From assembly GCA_021798435.1 (NCBI GenBank), contig JAJZGN010000085.1, positions 1 through 8,152 of the forward strand: DNA of 8,152 nucleotides, given 5' to 3'. The stretch's first letter is position 1. Every line of letters starts with the position of its first letter. Under the pieces are notes generated by a model that saw only the letters and a list, made by a program, of their open reading frames with translations, was not told where the DNA came from and ran no database searches. Below, one piece after another: positions 1-5,510 of this stretch. A program made the position numbers and the translations under genes. This stretch comes from a bacterium. Its GTDB lineage: Bacteria > Chloroflexota > Dormibacteria > Aeolococcales > Bog-877.

Positions 1-1008
1 GGTGGCCCCGGCCGAGGGGCGCCGCACCGAGGCTCCCCCGGATGGCTGCTCGGGCTTCCGGGGACGGCGCGCCGCGGCGCCGCCGCGGGCATCCGCGTCC
101 GAGGGGCCGCCGCCCCGAGGCAGCTCACCGAACTCGGCCGCGAGTTTGGCCCGGGGAGAGTTCGCGGGGTACCACCCGGCCCCCGGGACCCAGGACGGCA
201 CCTTGAGCCCGCCCCATCCCATCATGGTGAACACCTGCAAAACCATCACCAGGCTCTGGGTGATCCAGTAGAGGCCGATGCCCTGGTAGAAGTTGAGGGC
301 GAAGAAGGCGATCATCACCGGCATGAGGTAGGTGGTCTGGGACATCACCCGGTACATCTGCCGCTCCGACTCGCTCATGTCGGGGCGGGCCGGCTGCATC
401 ATCATCTTGGACTGCATGTAGGTGAGGATCCCGGCCAGCAGCGGGACCACCACCAGCAGGGGGTCGCCGGCGATGCCGCCCTTCACCTTGAGGGCGACGT
501 CGTTGAGGTTGGAGATCCAGAGGAAGCTGGCGGCGTGGCCGTGCAGCCCCTTGGAGAGTTTCTCGATGACCAGGTAGAGGGCGTAGATGAACGGCATCTG
601 GATGAGGAGCGGCAGGCAGCCGGAGAGCTGGCTGAAGGGGCTGAGGCCGTGGCGGCGATACAGCGCCATGGTCTCCTCGTTGAGCCGCTGCCGGTCCTTC
701 TTGTACTTCTGCTGCAGCTCCTTGAGCTCAGGTCCCAGCCGCCGCTGGTCGGCCTGGATCTTCCACTGGGTGCCGATCTGCCAGCGGAAGAGGGGGAAGA
801 GGGCGCCTCGGATGATCAGGGTGAGGGCTATGATGGCCAGCCCGAACGCCCCCACCGCGTTGGTGGGACCGAAGTTGCGGAACCCCTGCTCCAGAAGGTA
901 GAGGATGAAGCCGACAGGGGTCAGGAGGACGTAAAACAGCACCGCCAAGAAGGGGTTGGTTGGCGGCGGCGACATCGGGTTGATCAGCGCCACCATCTCA
1001 GGTGCCAT
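1..1008 (-). CDS. yidC: YidC/Oxa1 membrane protein insertase (C-terminus beyond the left edge)
   Basis: Inserts and folds proteins in the cytoplasmic membrane, alone or with SecYEG. The visible 336 residues start at ATG 1008 behind AGGAGG with 6-nt spacing. There is no large periplasmic domain, so this is the Gram-positive/Oxa1-like form. Predicted membrane segments lie near residues 18-38, 52-72, 130-150, 180-200 and 228-258. The hydrophilic-groove arginine is R67 in TLIIRGALFP. The cytoplasmic basic loop (about 75-125) and the signature GCLPLLIQMPF (130-140) are present. I see no lipobox. After the last membrane segment (about residue 263) comes a tail of more than 70 residues rich in Gly, Pro, Ala and Arg, with no stop in the window. 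Its start overlaps the end of yidD by 11 nt, which suggests translational coupling. Family assignment is very secure; the true C-terminus is unknown. Confidence 0.97.
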   Translation of the reverse strand, partial: MAPEMVALINPMSPPPTNPFLAVLFYVLLTPVGFILYLLEQGFRNFGPTNAVGAFGLAIIALTLIIRGALFPLFRWQIGTQWKIQADQRRLGPELKELQQKYKKDRQRLNEETMALYRRHGLSPFSQLSGCLPLLIQMPFIYALYLVIEKLSKGLHGHAASFLWISNLNDVALKVKGGIAGDPLLVVVPLLAGILTYMQSKMMMQPARPDMSESERQMYRVMSQTTYLMPVMIAFFALNFYQGIGLYWITQSLVMVLQVFTMMGWGGLKVPSWVPGAGWYPANSPRAKLAAEFGELPRGGGPSDADARGGAAARRPRKPEQPSGGASVRRPSAGAT

Positions 1009-1243
1009 GGGCCACCTCCTCCTGGGGAAGGGGCACCGGATCGTAGCCGCCGGAGTGGAAGGGGTTGCAGCGGAGAATCCGCCGGCCTCCCATCAGCCAG
1101 CCCCGCCAGAAGCCGTACAGCTGGATGGCCTCGGAGGTGTAGTGGGAGCAGGTCGGCTCGTACCGGCATCCCCCCACCAGCCCCAGCAGGGGGCTGAGCG
1201 ACACCTGGTAGAAGGCGATCAGCCAGAGGGAGAGCTTCTTCAC
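998..1243 (-). CDS. yidD: YidD membrane protein insertion efficiency factor
   Basis: Small peripheral membrane protein (81 residues, the normal size) that assists YidC-dependent insertion. The start is GTG 1243. It overlaps the rnpA stop as GTGA, so termination-reinitiation coupling is likely. The N-terminus KKLSLWLIAFYQVSLSPLLG is the family's amphipathic stretch. The diagnostic cysteine motif CRYEPTCS (residues 26-33) is followed by the conserved RCNPFHSGGYDPVP (58-71). A third cysteine sits at 59. The order rnpA-yidD-yidC is widely conserved. Nothing looks damaged or unusual. Confidence 0.97.
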   Translation of the reverse strand: MKKLSLWLIAFYQVSLSPLLGLVGGCRYEPTCSHYTSEAIQLYGFWRGWLMGGRRILRCNPFHSGGYDPVPLPQEEVAHGT

Positions 1244-1569
1244 AGCGCCCCAGCCCGGACCAGCACCCGGTGCAGCGCCTCCCCGAGCTCCGGGAACGAA
1301 GCCGGAAGCGCCGCCGCGGTGGGGATCACCACCACGTCAACCGGCCTCATCGCGGGGAGCTCCCGATCACAGAGGGCGCGCAGCCGACGGCGGGTCCTGT
1401 TGCGGGCCACGGCTCCCCCCACCCGCCGGGAGACGGCGAAGCCGATCCTGGGATCGCCGGCGTCGCGCAGGCGCACCTGAACGCGCACCAGAGGGTCCCC
1501 GGCGCCCCGCCGCTCCGCCCGCACTGCCGCGAAATCCCTGGAGCTGCGGAGGCGGTGACGCCTTCTCAC
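1240..1569 (-). CDS. rnpA: Ribonuclease P protein component
   Basis: Protein subunit of RNase P, which helps the RNA subunit cleave the 5' leader from pre-tRNA. The chosen start is GTG 1569, which overlaps the rpmH stop as GTGA and gives 109 residues, normal for the family. It begins VRRRHRLRSSRDF, matching the usual opening (basic residues, L, then F). The RNR signature is at 56-58 within AVARNRTRRRLR, the RNA-binding helix. The C-terminal part DVVVIPTAAALPASFPEL is also typical. The same frame stays open upstream, all the way through rpmH to ATG 1815. A longer protein is therefore formally possible, as in Thermus, but the GTG start fits family length and coupling better. Confidence 0.95.
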   Translation of the reverse strand: MRRRHRLRSSRDFAAVRAERRGAGDPLVRVQVRLRDAGDPRIGFAVSRRVGGAVARNRTRRRLRALCDRELPAMRPVDVVVIPTAAALPASFPELGEALHRVLVRAGAL

Positions 1570-1712
1570 CGCACCCGGGCGGGCGTCAGCCGGCGCCGGC
1601 CCTTGAGGCGCCGGCGCTTGAGGACGCGGACTCCCCCCGGGGTCGACATCCGGGCGCGAAACCCGTGCACCTTCCTCCGGTACCGCTTCTTGGGCTGGTA
1701 GGTTCGCTTGAT
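1566..1712 (-). CDS. rpmH: 50S ribosomal protein L34, with an apparent ATC start codon
   Basis: Small basic protein of the large ribosomal subunit. The 48 codons read (I/M)KRTYQPKKRYRRKVHGFRA, then RMSTPGGVRVLKRRRLKGRR and a short tail. This matches the L34 consensus from the first lysine onward. The position of the initiator methionine is ATC (plus strand GAT at 1710-1712). Reading upstream in frame gives GTC, GCG, AGA, AGG and then TAG at 1725-1727, so no ATG, GTG or TTG start exists. The first in-frame alternative, a GTG at residue 15, would delete the conserved N-terminus. An AGGAG motif lies 7 nt before the ATC, ideal spacing. Either L34 starts at a rare near-cognate codon here or one base is wrong. 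It is first in the rpmH-rnpA-yidD-yidC operon. Confidence 0.9.
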   Translation of the reverse strand: MKRTYQPKKRYRRKVHGFRARMSTPGGVRVLKRRRLKGRRRLTPARVR

Positions 1713-1788
1713 GACCGCTCTCCTCTAGGCCGCCAGCCCTCCGCGGGACGCGGCGCAGTTCCACATCGCCCTGGGCGCGGACGGAGGA

Positions 1789-1797
1789 AGGATACCA
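1789..1797 (-). promoter_or_regulatory. Candidate extended -10 promoter of the rpmH operon
   Basis: The minus strand reads TGGTATCCT, an extended -10 (TGn plus TAnnnT), about 77 nt upstream of the rpmH start. I see no convincing -35. Transcription would begin near 1782 and leave a leader of about 70 nt. This is a motif match only. Confidence 0.4.
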
Positions 1798-1840
1798 GAG
1801 CCCGCCGGAAGCCACCCCGAGGGGATCCGCGGCCCCCGGC

Positions 1841-2410
1841 CTAGGGGCAGCGCCAGCTGCCCGACACCGATCCGGAGTTGGTCCCGAAGGTGGTGGTGTC
1901 GCCCGAAGACTGGACCGACGGCTCCTGGCCCACGGGGGGGCCGAACTGGATGCTGACGCTCCCGCTCATGCCGCCGCGGCCCACCTTGAGGGTCCCGACC
2001 CCCTGGTAGTTGCCGCTCAGGAACCCGGCTACATACTCGATCGGAGACCCGGTCCCGCGCACGGTCATGGTGACCGAGTCGGTAAACCCTCCCTCCAAGG
2101 GAGGGTCGTAGAGGTCCTGCCCGGGGCGGAGGTGGGAGAGGGAGACGGTCACCTGCTGCCCCTGGATCTCGCCTCTGACCTGGACATTTCGTCCCCCAGC
2201 CGAGCACGACACCTCGGCGCCGTGCCCGGGGAGGATCCCGAAGAGGTTGCCACCTTGGACCAGGAAGGAGTTGACCGCCAGGCCCGAGCCGCCCCGGCTG
2301 GGGCTCGGGCTCTGCCGCACCTGGAGGGTCCCGGTAGGACCCACGGCGCAGCCGCCCAGGGAGACCAGCACCGCCAAAGCGGCCAGCGCCCGGGCTGCCG
2401 AAGGCCACAT
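1841..2410 (-). CDS. Predicted secreted lipoprotein of unknown function
   Basis: A 189-residue protein I do not recognise. The N-terminus MWPSAARALAALAVLVSLGG followed by C21 is a lipoprotein signal peptide: short basic n-region, Ala/Leu/Val core and lipobox LGGC. The mature part opens with a Ser/Pro/Gly linker (about 30-43). It then has many short strand-like segments (EVSCSAGG, VQVRGEIQGQQVTVSLSHL, DSVTMTVRGTG, GTLKVGRGGMSGSVSIQF) ending SVSGSWRCP. This suggests a small beta-sandwich with C69 and C188 free to form a disulfide. That layout recalls small actinobacterial antigen-type lipoproteins, but I claim no homology. ATG 2410 was chosen because the signal peptide begins there and a TAAAAT box lies 8 nt upstream. 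The frame continues open further upstream, but those residues look non-coding. It is the divergent neighbour of the gene at 2658. Confidence 0.75.
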   Translation of the reverse strand: MWPSAARALAALAVLVSLGGCAVGPTGTLQVRQSPSPSRGGSGLAVNSFLVQGGNLFGILPGHGAEVSCSAGGRNVQVRGEIQGQQVTVSLSHLRPGQDLYDPPLEGGFTDSVTMTVRGTGSPIEYVAGFLSGNYQGVGTLKVGRGGMSGSVSIQFGPPVGQEPSVQSSGDTTTFGTNSGSVSGSWRCP

Positions 2411-2418
2411 CAGGCGGA

Positions 2419-2424
2419 ATTTTA
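2419..2424 (-). promoter_or_regulatory. -10 box (TAAAAT), leaderless promoter of the lipoprotein gene
   Basis: TAAAAT on the minus strand ends 8 nt before the ATG at 2410, which puts transcription start at or just before the start codon. There is no Shine-Dalgarno between them. It is an AT-rich island in a very GC-rich region. No clear -35 is seen. Confidence 0.5.
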
Positions 2425-2644
2425 GCCCCGCCCCGGCCGCGCTGGCGAGGAAGCCATCGCTCCGCTTCCGGTTCACCGCTGGACGCGGGGCGATCCCAGG
2501 CGGGTCCGGAGGCATCTCCCGGGCTGCCGGTGGCGGCGGCCGCTTCGGGGCTCCCGGGTCATCGCCGGGACAGACCTGGGCCGCCGGGGCTCCAACCGAC
2601 GACCGCTCTCTGCCCGAAGGTCCACCGCCGGCGTGGCCCTCCCG

Positions 2645-2650
2645 TAGACT
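2645..2650 (+). promoter_or_regulatory. -10 box (TAGACT), leaderless promoter of the Cys-rich SnoaL-like gene
   Basis: TAGACT ends 7 nt before GTG 2658 and no Shine-Dalgarno precedes the start. The 10-mer GTAGACTGCA recurs in the same place before the ybjQ-like gene. No -35 hexamer is evident. Confidence 0.5.
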
Positions 2651-2657
2651 GCACCGG

Positions 2658-3140
2658 GTGGCGACGAGGTGCCCGGAGTGTGGCTGCCTCAAAGAAGGCG
2701 GTCTCCGGCTGGCGGTGTGCGGCGATCCCGATTGCTGCTGCGGGCGGTTCGGGACCCGGGCCAAGTTGGAGTCCATGGGTGCCGAGCTGCTGGCCGCCTT
2801 CGAGGGCCGCGACATGGGGGCGTTCGGGGCGCTGCTGGCCGATGACGCCAGGTGGGGGGACGACACCATCCCCAATCGCTGCCGCAACCGCTCCGAGGTG
2901 ATCGACACCTTCAGCCGCCAGATCGCAGCCGGTGCCGAGGGCGAGGTCACCTCCCTGGAGGTTGGGCCGGCGGGCCTTCTGTGCCAGCTCACCGTCACTT
3001 TGCCCGGGGGCAGGGGCCGGGACCGGACCGAGACCCTGTTCCATCTGTACCGGGTGAGAGGCGAGAGGATCGCCGAGATCGAGACCTATTTCGATCGGCG
3101 CTCGGCGGTGGCGGCGCTGGGCGCAGGGCTGGGGGGCTGA
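2658..3140 (+). CDS. SnoaL/NTF2-like protein with a cysteine-rich N-terminal knuckle
   Basis: A 160-residue protein. Residues 40-155 read as an NTF2-like (SnoaL) alpha+beta cone: helix MGAELLAAFEGRDMGAFGAL, LADDARW, a second helix RNRSEVIDTFSRQI, then strands EVTSLEVGPAGLLCQLTVTL, RTETLFHLYRVRGERIAEIE and TYFDRR. Members are small enzymes or ligand-binding proteins; the substrate cannot be told from sequence. Before the fold is CPECGC (5-10), then C21 and the triplet C26-C28. This spacing could bind zinc. The start GTG 2658 keeps this motif and has TAGACT 7 nt upstream. The inner ATG 2775 would give only the SnoaL domain and has a GGAG too close to it. The frame is open further upstream to 2247, but that part is the shadow of the opposite lipoprotein gene. 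Moderately sure of the N-terminus, sure of the fold. Confidence 0.75.
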   Translation: MATRCPECGCLKEGGLRLAVCGDPDCCCGRFGTRAKLESMGAELLAAFEGRDMGAFGALLADDARWGDDTIPNRCRNRSEVIDTFSRQIAAGAEGEVTSLEVGPAGLLCQLTVTLPGGRGRDRTETLFHLYRVRGERIAEIETYFDRRSAVAALGAGLGG

Positions 3141-3211
3141 CCGCCAGCGGCAGGGCCACGGATGCCTTCGTCTCCGTCCCGTGCCGCTCCGGCGCCCTCG
3201 CGGCCGAGTTC

Positions 3212-3229
3212 CAGCGCCTGGGAGCGCTG
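3212..3229. terminator. Perfect hairpin between convergent genes, possible terminator
   Basis: CAGCGC and GCGCTG pair over a 6-nt loop (CTGGGA). The site lies between the plus-strand stop at 3140 and the minus-strand stop at 3247, so it could serve both directions. There is no T-run, hence low confidence. Confidence 0.35.
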
Positions 3230-3246
3230 ATACTCGCAGTGCCTGG

Positions 3247-3411
3247 TCAGACCAAGTGGATCTCAGGGCCCACCGCCTCCAGCCGAAACTGCTCTCGCCC
3301 CAAGCTGAGTAGAACGTGGACCACCACTTCATAGACCCCGGGCGGGAGGACGCGGCCCGAGAACCACCCCCTGGGCTCCAGGGCTCCGCGGCGGCGGATC
3401 CCACCCGTCAC
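3247..3411 (-). CDS. Small protein, possible C-terminal half of a split beta-sandwich protein
   Basis: A 54-residue frame from GTG 3411, whose GTGA overlaps the stop of the next frame upstream. It reads VTGGIRRRGALEPRGWFSGR, then VLPPGVYEVVVHVLLSLGRE, then QFRLEAVGPEIHLV. The 'LPPGVYEVVVHV' turn-strand and the following amphipathic strands look like a genuine beta-sandwich edge, similar in style to the Wzt C-terminal type of domain. I claim no homology. The frame can be extended upstream only to the TAG at 3439-3441. Either it is a coupled small gene, or it and the 3408-3572 frame are one gene of about 107 codons broken by a -1 shift. I do not recognise the protein. Confidence 0.4.
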   Translation of the reverse strand: MTGGIRRRGALEPRGWFSGRVLPPGVYEVVVHVLLSLGREQFRLEAVGPEIHLV

Positions 3412-3572
3412 GGGCGCTCCCCACTCGGCGCGGCGGGGCTACTTCCAGCCGGCGATCGCACCGCCACGGTCGCCCTCACAAGATCGCCTCTCGCCACCTC
3501 CGTGGCGGCCAGGTGGATCTCGGCCTGCAGCCCAATGCCCTCCTCTCCGTCCCGCTCCCCCGGCCGACTCAT
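3408..3572 (-). CDS. Small protein, possible N-terminal half of a split beta-sandwich protein
   Basis: A 54-residue frame from ATG 3572 to TGA 3408. Its core reads GIGLQAEIHLAATEVARGDL and VRATVAVRSPAG, two alternating hydrophobic strands joined by a 'GD' turn, as in the first strands of many Ig-like or Wzt-type domains. The last residues (SSPAAPSGERP) look like low-complexity read-out. That would be expected if the true frame changed near the CCCC run at 3435-3438 or the GGGG equivalent at 3418-3421. No strong Shine-Dalgarno or -10 is visible. The frame remains open far upstream, but there it is the antisense shadow of the channel gene. Real coding is plausible but not certain. Confidence 0.35.
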   Translation of the reverse strand: MSRPGERDGEEGIGLQAEIHLAATEVARGDLVRATVAVRSPAGSSPAAPSGERP

Positions 3573-3629
3573 CGCCCGGCCTGGCCAGGCGACCGCCTCC
3601 GGCGCTCCGGGCCCCGCCCTTGGCAGCTG

Positions 3630-3655
3630 CCCCCCAAGCCATGAGACTTGGCGGG
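3630..3655. repeat. Inverted repeat before the TMEM175-like gene
   Basis: CCAAG (3634-3638) pairs with CTTGG (3647-3651) over an 8-nt loop. Past one mismatch, CCC/GGG extends the stem. A further CTTGG at 3619-3623 could pair with the same CCAAG, so two alternative hairpins are possible. The repeat lies just before the Shine-Dalgarno, between divergent genes, and may be an operator or leader structure. Confidence 0.3.
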
Positions 3656-3680
3656 GTGGCGAACCGGAGGAGGACAGCCA

Positions 3681-4322
3681 ATGAGTGACAGCAGGGCGGG
3701 CGGAGGCGTGGCTCTCGGCCCCCATCGGCTGGAGGCGTTCAGCGACGGAGTGATGGCGGTGATCATCACCATCATGGCGCTCGACCTCAGGGTGCCCAGC
3801 TCCGCCACCTGGGGCGCGGCCGAGCACCGCCTGCCGGAGCTGCTCACCTTCGCCCTCAGCTTCACCTTCATCGCCATCTACTGGAACAACCACCATCATC
3901 TGCTGCGGGCCACCAGGGTGATCAGCGGCGGCGTGATGTGGGCCAACATGCACCTCCTCTTCTGGCTGGCACTCATCCCTGTCCTGACCGCCTGGATCGC
4001 CCGGGCGCCGGGTGAGACCGTCCCAGCCGCCTTCTACGGCATGGACGCCGCGGCCGCGGGCGCCGCCTACGCGATCCTGGTGCGGGTCATCATCCGCGCC
4101 AATTCCCGCTCCTCCGAGATCGCGAGGGCCATCGGGAGGGACTTCAAGGGTACCGCCTCCGTGGTTGCCTACCTCGTGGCGATCGGCCTCGCGCTGCTCG
4201 CCCCCTTCCTCGCCTACGCGACCTACGCCGGGGTGGCGATTATGTGGATGGTCCCCGATCGTCGGCTCTACCGACCTCCGTCCGCGCCTTCGGGCGGGGC
4301 GGCGGACAGGCCTCTGCCGTAG
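3681..4322 (+). CDS. TMEM175-family potassium channel (DUF1211)
   Basis: Bacterial TMEM175 proteins are six-helix subunits that assemble as tetrameric potassium channels in the cytoplasmic membrane. This protein has 213 residues, the usual size. The family motif RLEAFSDG (16-23) opens helix 1, followed by VMAVIITIMALDL. Further helices are near 52-68, 84-107, 114-138, 159-176 and 178-192. Helix 2 ends in the family's W-N-N-H-H-H cluster (68-73). Helix 3 starts after WANMHLLFWLALIP, also typical. ATG 3681 was chosen over the in-frame upstream ATG 3648 because GGAGGAGG (3666-3673) lies 7 nt before it and the family starts shortly before the RLEAFSDG motif. It stands alone, divergent from the small frames at 3247-3572. 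No terminator with a T-run is seen after it. Confidence 0.93.
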   Translation: MSDSRAGGGVALGPHRLEAFSDGVMAVIITIMALDLRVPSSATWGAAEHRLPELLTFALSFTFIAIYWNNHHHLLRATRVISGGVMWANMHLLFWLALIPVLTAWIARAPGETVPAAFYGMDAAAAGAAYAILVRVIIRANSRSSEIARAIGRDFKGTASVVAYLVAIGLALLAPFLAYATYAGVAIMWMVPDRRLYRPPSAPSGGAADRPLP

Positions 4323-4522
4323 GGCGCCGGGCGGTCGGAGCAGCGCCCGCCTCCGAGGTGGAGCCAGCCGGCGCGCCACGGTCCCAGCGCGCGTCGGCCG
4401 CGAACCGGGCACCCGTCCGACCCTCCCGCAACCCCTGCGGGGCGCCGAGAGGGGCCGGAGGTCTCAAGTCAGCGGCCGACCCGGAGGAGGAACCCGGCTC
4501 CGGCTCATCCGATGCCCGGGCC

Positions 4523-4549
4523 GGCCGGCGCGATCCCGTCCCGCCGGCC
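4523..4549 (-). terminator. GC hairpin after the small membrane protein gene, possible terminator
   Basis: GGCCGGC (4523-4529) and GCCGGCC (4543-4549) form a 7-bp stem over a 13-nt loop. It begins at the stop codon of the minus-strand gene. No T-run follows, so it is only a candidate for the end of the two-gene unit. Confidence 0.35.
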
Positions 4550-4764
4550 TACTGCTGGTCTGGGCGGTACTCGCGCTCTCCGGTCTGGGAGTCGTACCAG
4601 ACCCGCATCCGCTGTCCCGAGCTGGGGTCGATGAAGACCTCGTCAGTTGCCTGCGCGCCGCCACCGGCCTTCTGGCCGGCCCCGCGATACCGGTCCCAGC
4701 CGAATATGGCGATCACCGCGCCGCCCAGGATCACCACCAGGACGATCACCAGCACCGCGGTCAC
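4549..4764 (-). CDS. Small single-pass membrane protein of unknown function
   Basis: A 71-residue protein. Residues 3-22 (AVLVIVLVVILGGAVIAIFG) form one transmembrane helix near the N-terminus. A Gly/Ala/Lys linker (24-40) and an acidic, aromatic tail DEVFIDPSSGQRMRVWYDSQ then TGEREYRPDQQ follow. The tail repeats the shape 'D-P/S-x-(S/T)G-x-R' twice, which suggests a small folded beta-hairpin module in the cytoplasm. The start GTG 4764 has GGGAG 5 nt upstream and lies 19 nt after the stop of the ybjQ-like gene, so the two are very likely co-transcribed. I do not recognise a named family. The protein may anchor or partner the YbjQ-like protein, which is inference from proximity only. Confidence 0.75.
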   Translation of the reverse strand: MTAVLVIVLVVILGGAVIAIFGWDRYRGAGQKAGGGAQATDEVFIDPSSGQRMRVWYDSQTGEREYRPDQQ

Positions 4765-4783
4765 GGCTGCTCCCAGCGGTGGG

Positions 4784-5122
4784 TCACGGGGACGGCTCGC
4801 CGTCCGGCCACTCCAGCACCTGGGCCGTACCGTAGGCGACTATCTCGGTCATCGTCTTGCCCATCTCGGTGGAGTCGAACCTCATCATGGTGACCGCGTT
4901 GGCCCCCATGGCGGTGGCGTTCTGAACCATCCGGTCCAGCGCCTGGCGCCGGGCGTCTTCGTTGAGCTTGACGTAGGTGCCGATCTCGCCGCCGGCAAGG
5001 CTCTTCAGCCCGGCAGCGATGTTGCCGCCGATGCTGCGGGAGCGAACGGTGAGCCCGAACACCTGACCCAGGGTCTTGACCACCCTGGTGCCCGGCACGT
5101 TCTCGGTGGTGGTGACGATCAC
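4784..5122 (-). CDS. YbjQ/UPF0145 family protein
   Basis: A 112-residue member of the YbjQ family (DUF74, 'heavy-metal-binding' by annotation only). These are small pentameric proteins of unsettled function. The family pattern runs through the whole chain: VTTTENVPGTRVVKTLGQVF, then GLTVRSRSIGGNIAAGLKSL, AGGEIGTYVKLNEDARRQAL, then ATAMGANAVTMMRFD and the C-terminal AYGTAQVLEW. Length is normal and no key residue looks lost. I see no cysteine and no metal-site motif. Start GTG 5122 fits the family N-terminus, with a TAGACT -10 box 6 nt upstream and no Shine-Dalgarno, so the mRNA is probably leaderless. It is first in a two-gene unit with the small membrane protein. Confidence 0.92.
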   Translation of the reverse strand: MIVTTTENVPGTRVVKTLGQVFGLTVRSRSIGGNIAAGLKSLAGGEIGTYVKLNEDARRQALDRMVQNATAMGANAVTMMRFDSTEMGKTMTEIVAYGTAQVLEWPDGEPSP

Positions 5123-5128
5123 GGCTGC

Positions 5129-5134
5129 AGTCTA
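5129..5134 (-). promoter_or_regulatory. -10 box (TAGACT), leaderless promoter of the ybjQ-like gene
   Basis: TAGACT on the minus strand ends 6 nt before GTG 5122, which places transcription start on the start codon itself. The flanking GTAGACTGCA is identical to the sequence before the gene at 2658. No clear -35. Confidence 0.5.
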
Positions 5135-5510
5135 CACCTCGCGAAGCAGCCGGCGGCGGCGCCGACGGCGGCCTGAGAGGGGGTGGTGGGCCAGTTTGGA
5201 GGAGGCTCGCCCGGGCCGGCCGGACCGCCACCCGCCGGGCGAAGGTCGTAACCTCGTGGCCATCCGCCCTCGGCATCCTCGAGGACGGTCTGGGGGCCAG
5301 CCTCCGGGGGCGGAGCGGTACCTTGGGGTGCAGTGAGGGTCAGGTGCTGGCAGTGGAGCTGGACGAGGGCGGCAAGCGGGTGAGCCGAGATGGCAGGGGG
5401 CACCCCGGGGGCGCTCCCGTCGGGCCTGCGGGCGCCGAGCTTCCATCGGGAGCGCGTTTGCCCGAGAGTCGCGCGGCAACTGGGGACGTGGCCCGGAGCC
5501 CGAGCCCGGC
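5135..5510. other. Stretch without a recognisable gene
   Basis: Open frames exist on both strands, but their products are Arg/Pro/Gly/Ala-rich read-outs with no domain, signal peptide or ribosome binding site that I trust. It may be eroded sequence belonging to the pseudogene that follows. Confidence 0.5.

Noticed and set aside
535..1701. Plus-strand frames of 220, 174 and 143 codons
   Set aside because: Antisense shadows of yidC, yidD, rnpA and rpmH, which are certain.
2247..2657. Upstream extension of the Cys-rich SnoaL-like gene
   Set aside because: It is antisense to the lipoprotein signal peptide and promoter, and the residues look unlike protein. GTG 2658 with its -10 box is a better start.
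2559..3404. 281-codon minus-strand frame
   Set aside because: Antisense to the SnoaL-like gene. Its only plausible content is in the other minus frame at 3247-3411.
4328..4349. CGGGCG/CGCCCG hairpin after the channel gene as a terminator
   Set aside because: Six base pairs over a 10-nt loop without a T-run is expected by chance at this GC content.
3408..4412. 334-codon minus-strand open frame
   Set aside because: Most of it is antisense to the TMEM175-like gene and is rich in His, Gly, Asp and Glu without any domain. Only its last 54 codons look protein-like, and these are listed separately.
4244..5176. 310-codon plus-strand frame, and a neighbouring 293-codon frame from 4012
   Set aside because: Both run antisense through the ybjQ-like and small membrane protein genes and into the channel gene's other frames. 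The products are Arg/Pro/Gly-rich with no recognisable fold.
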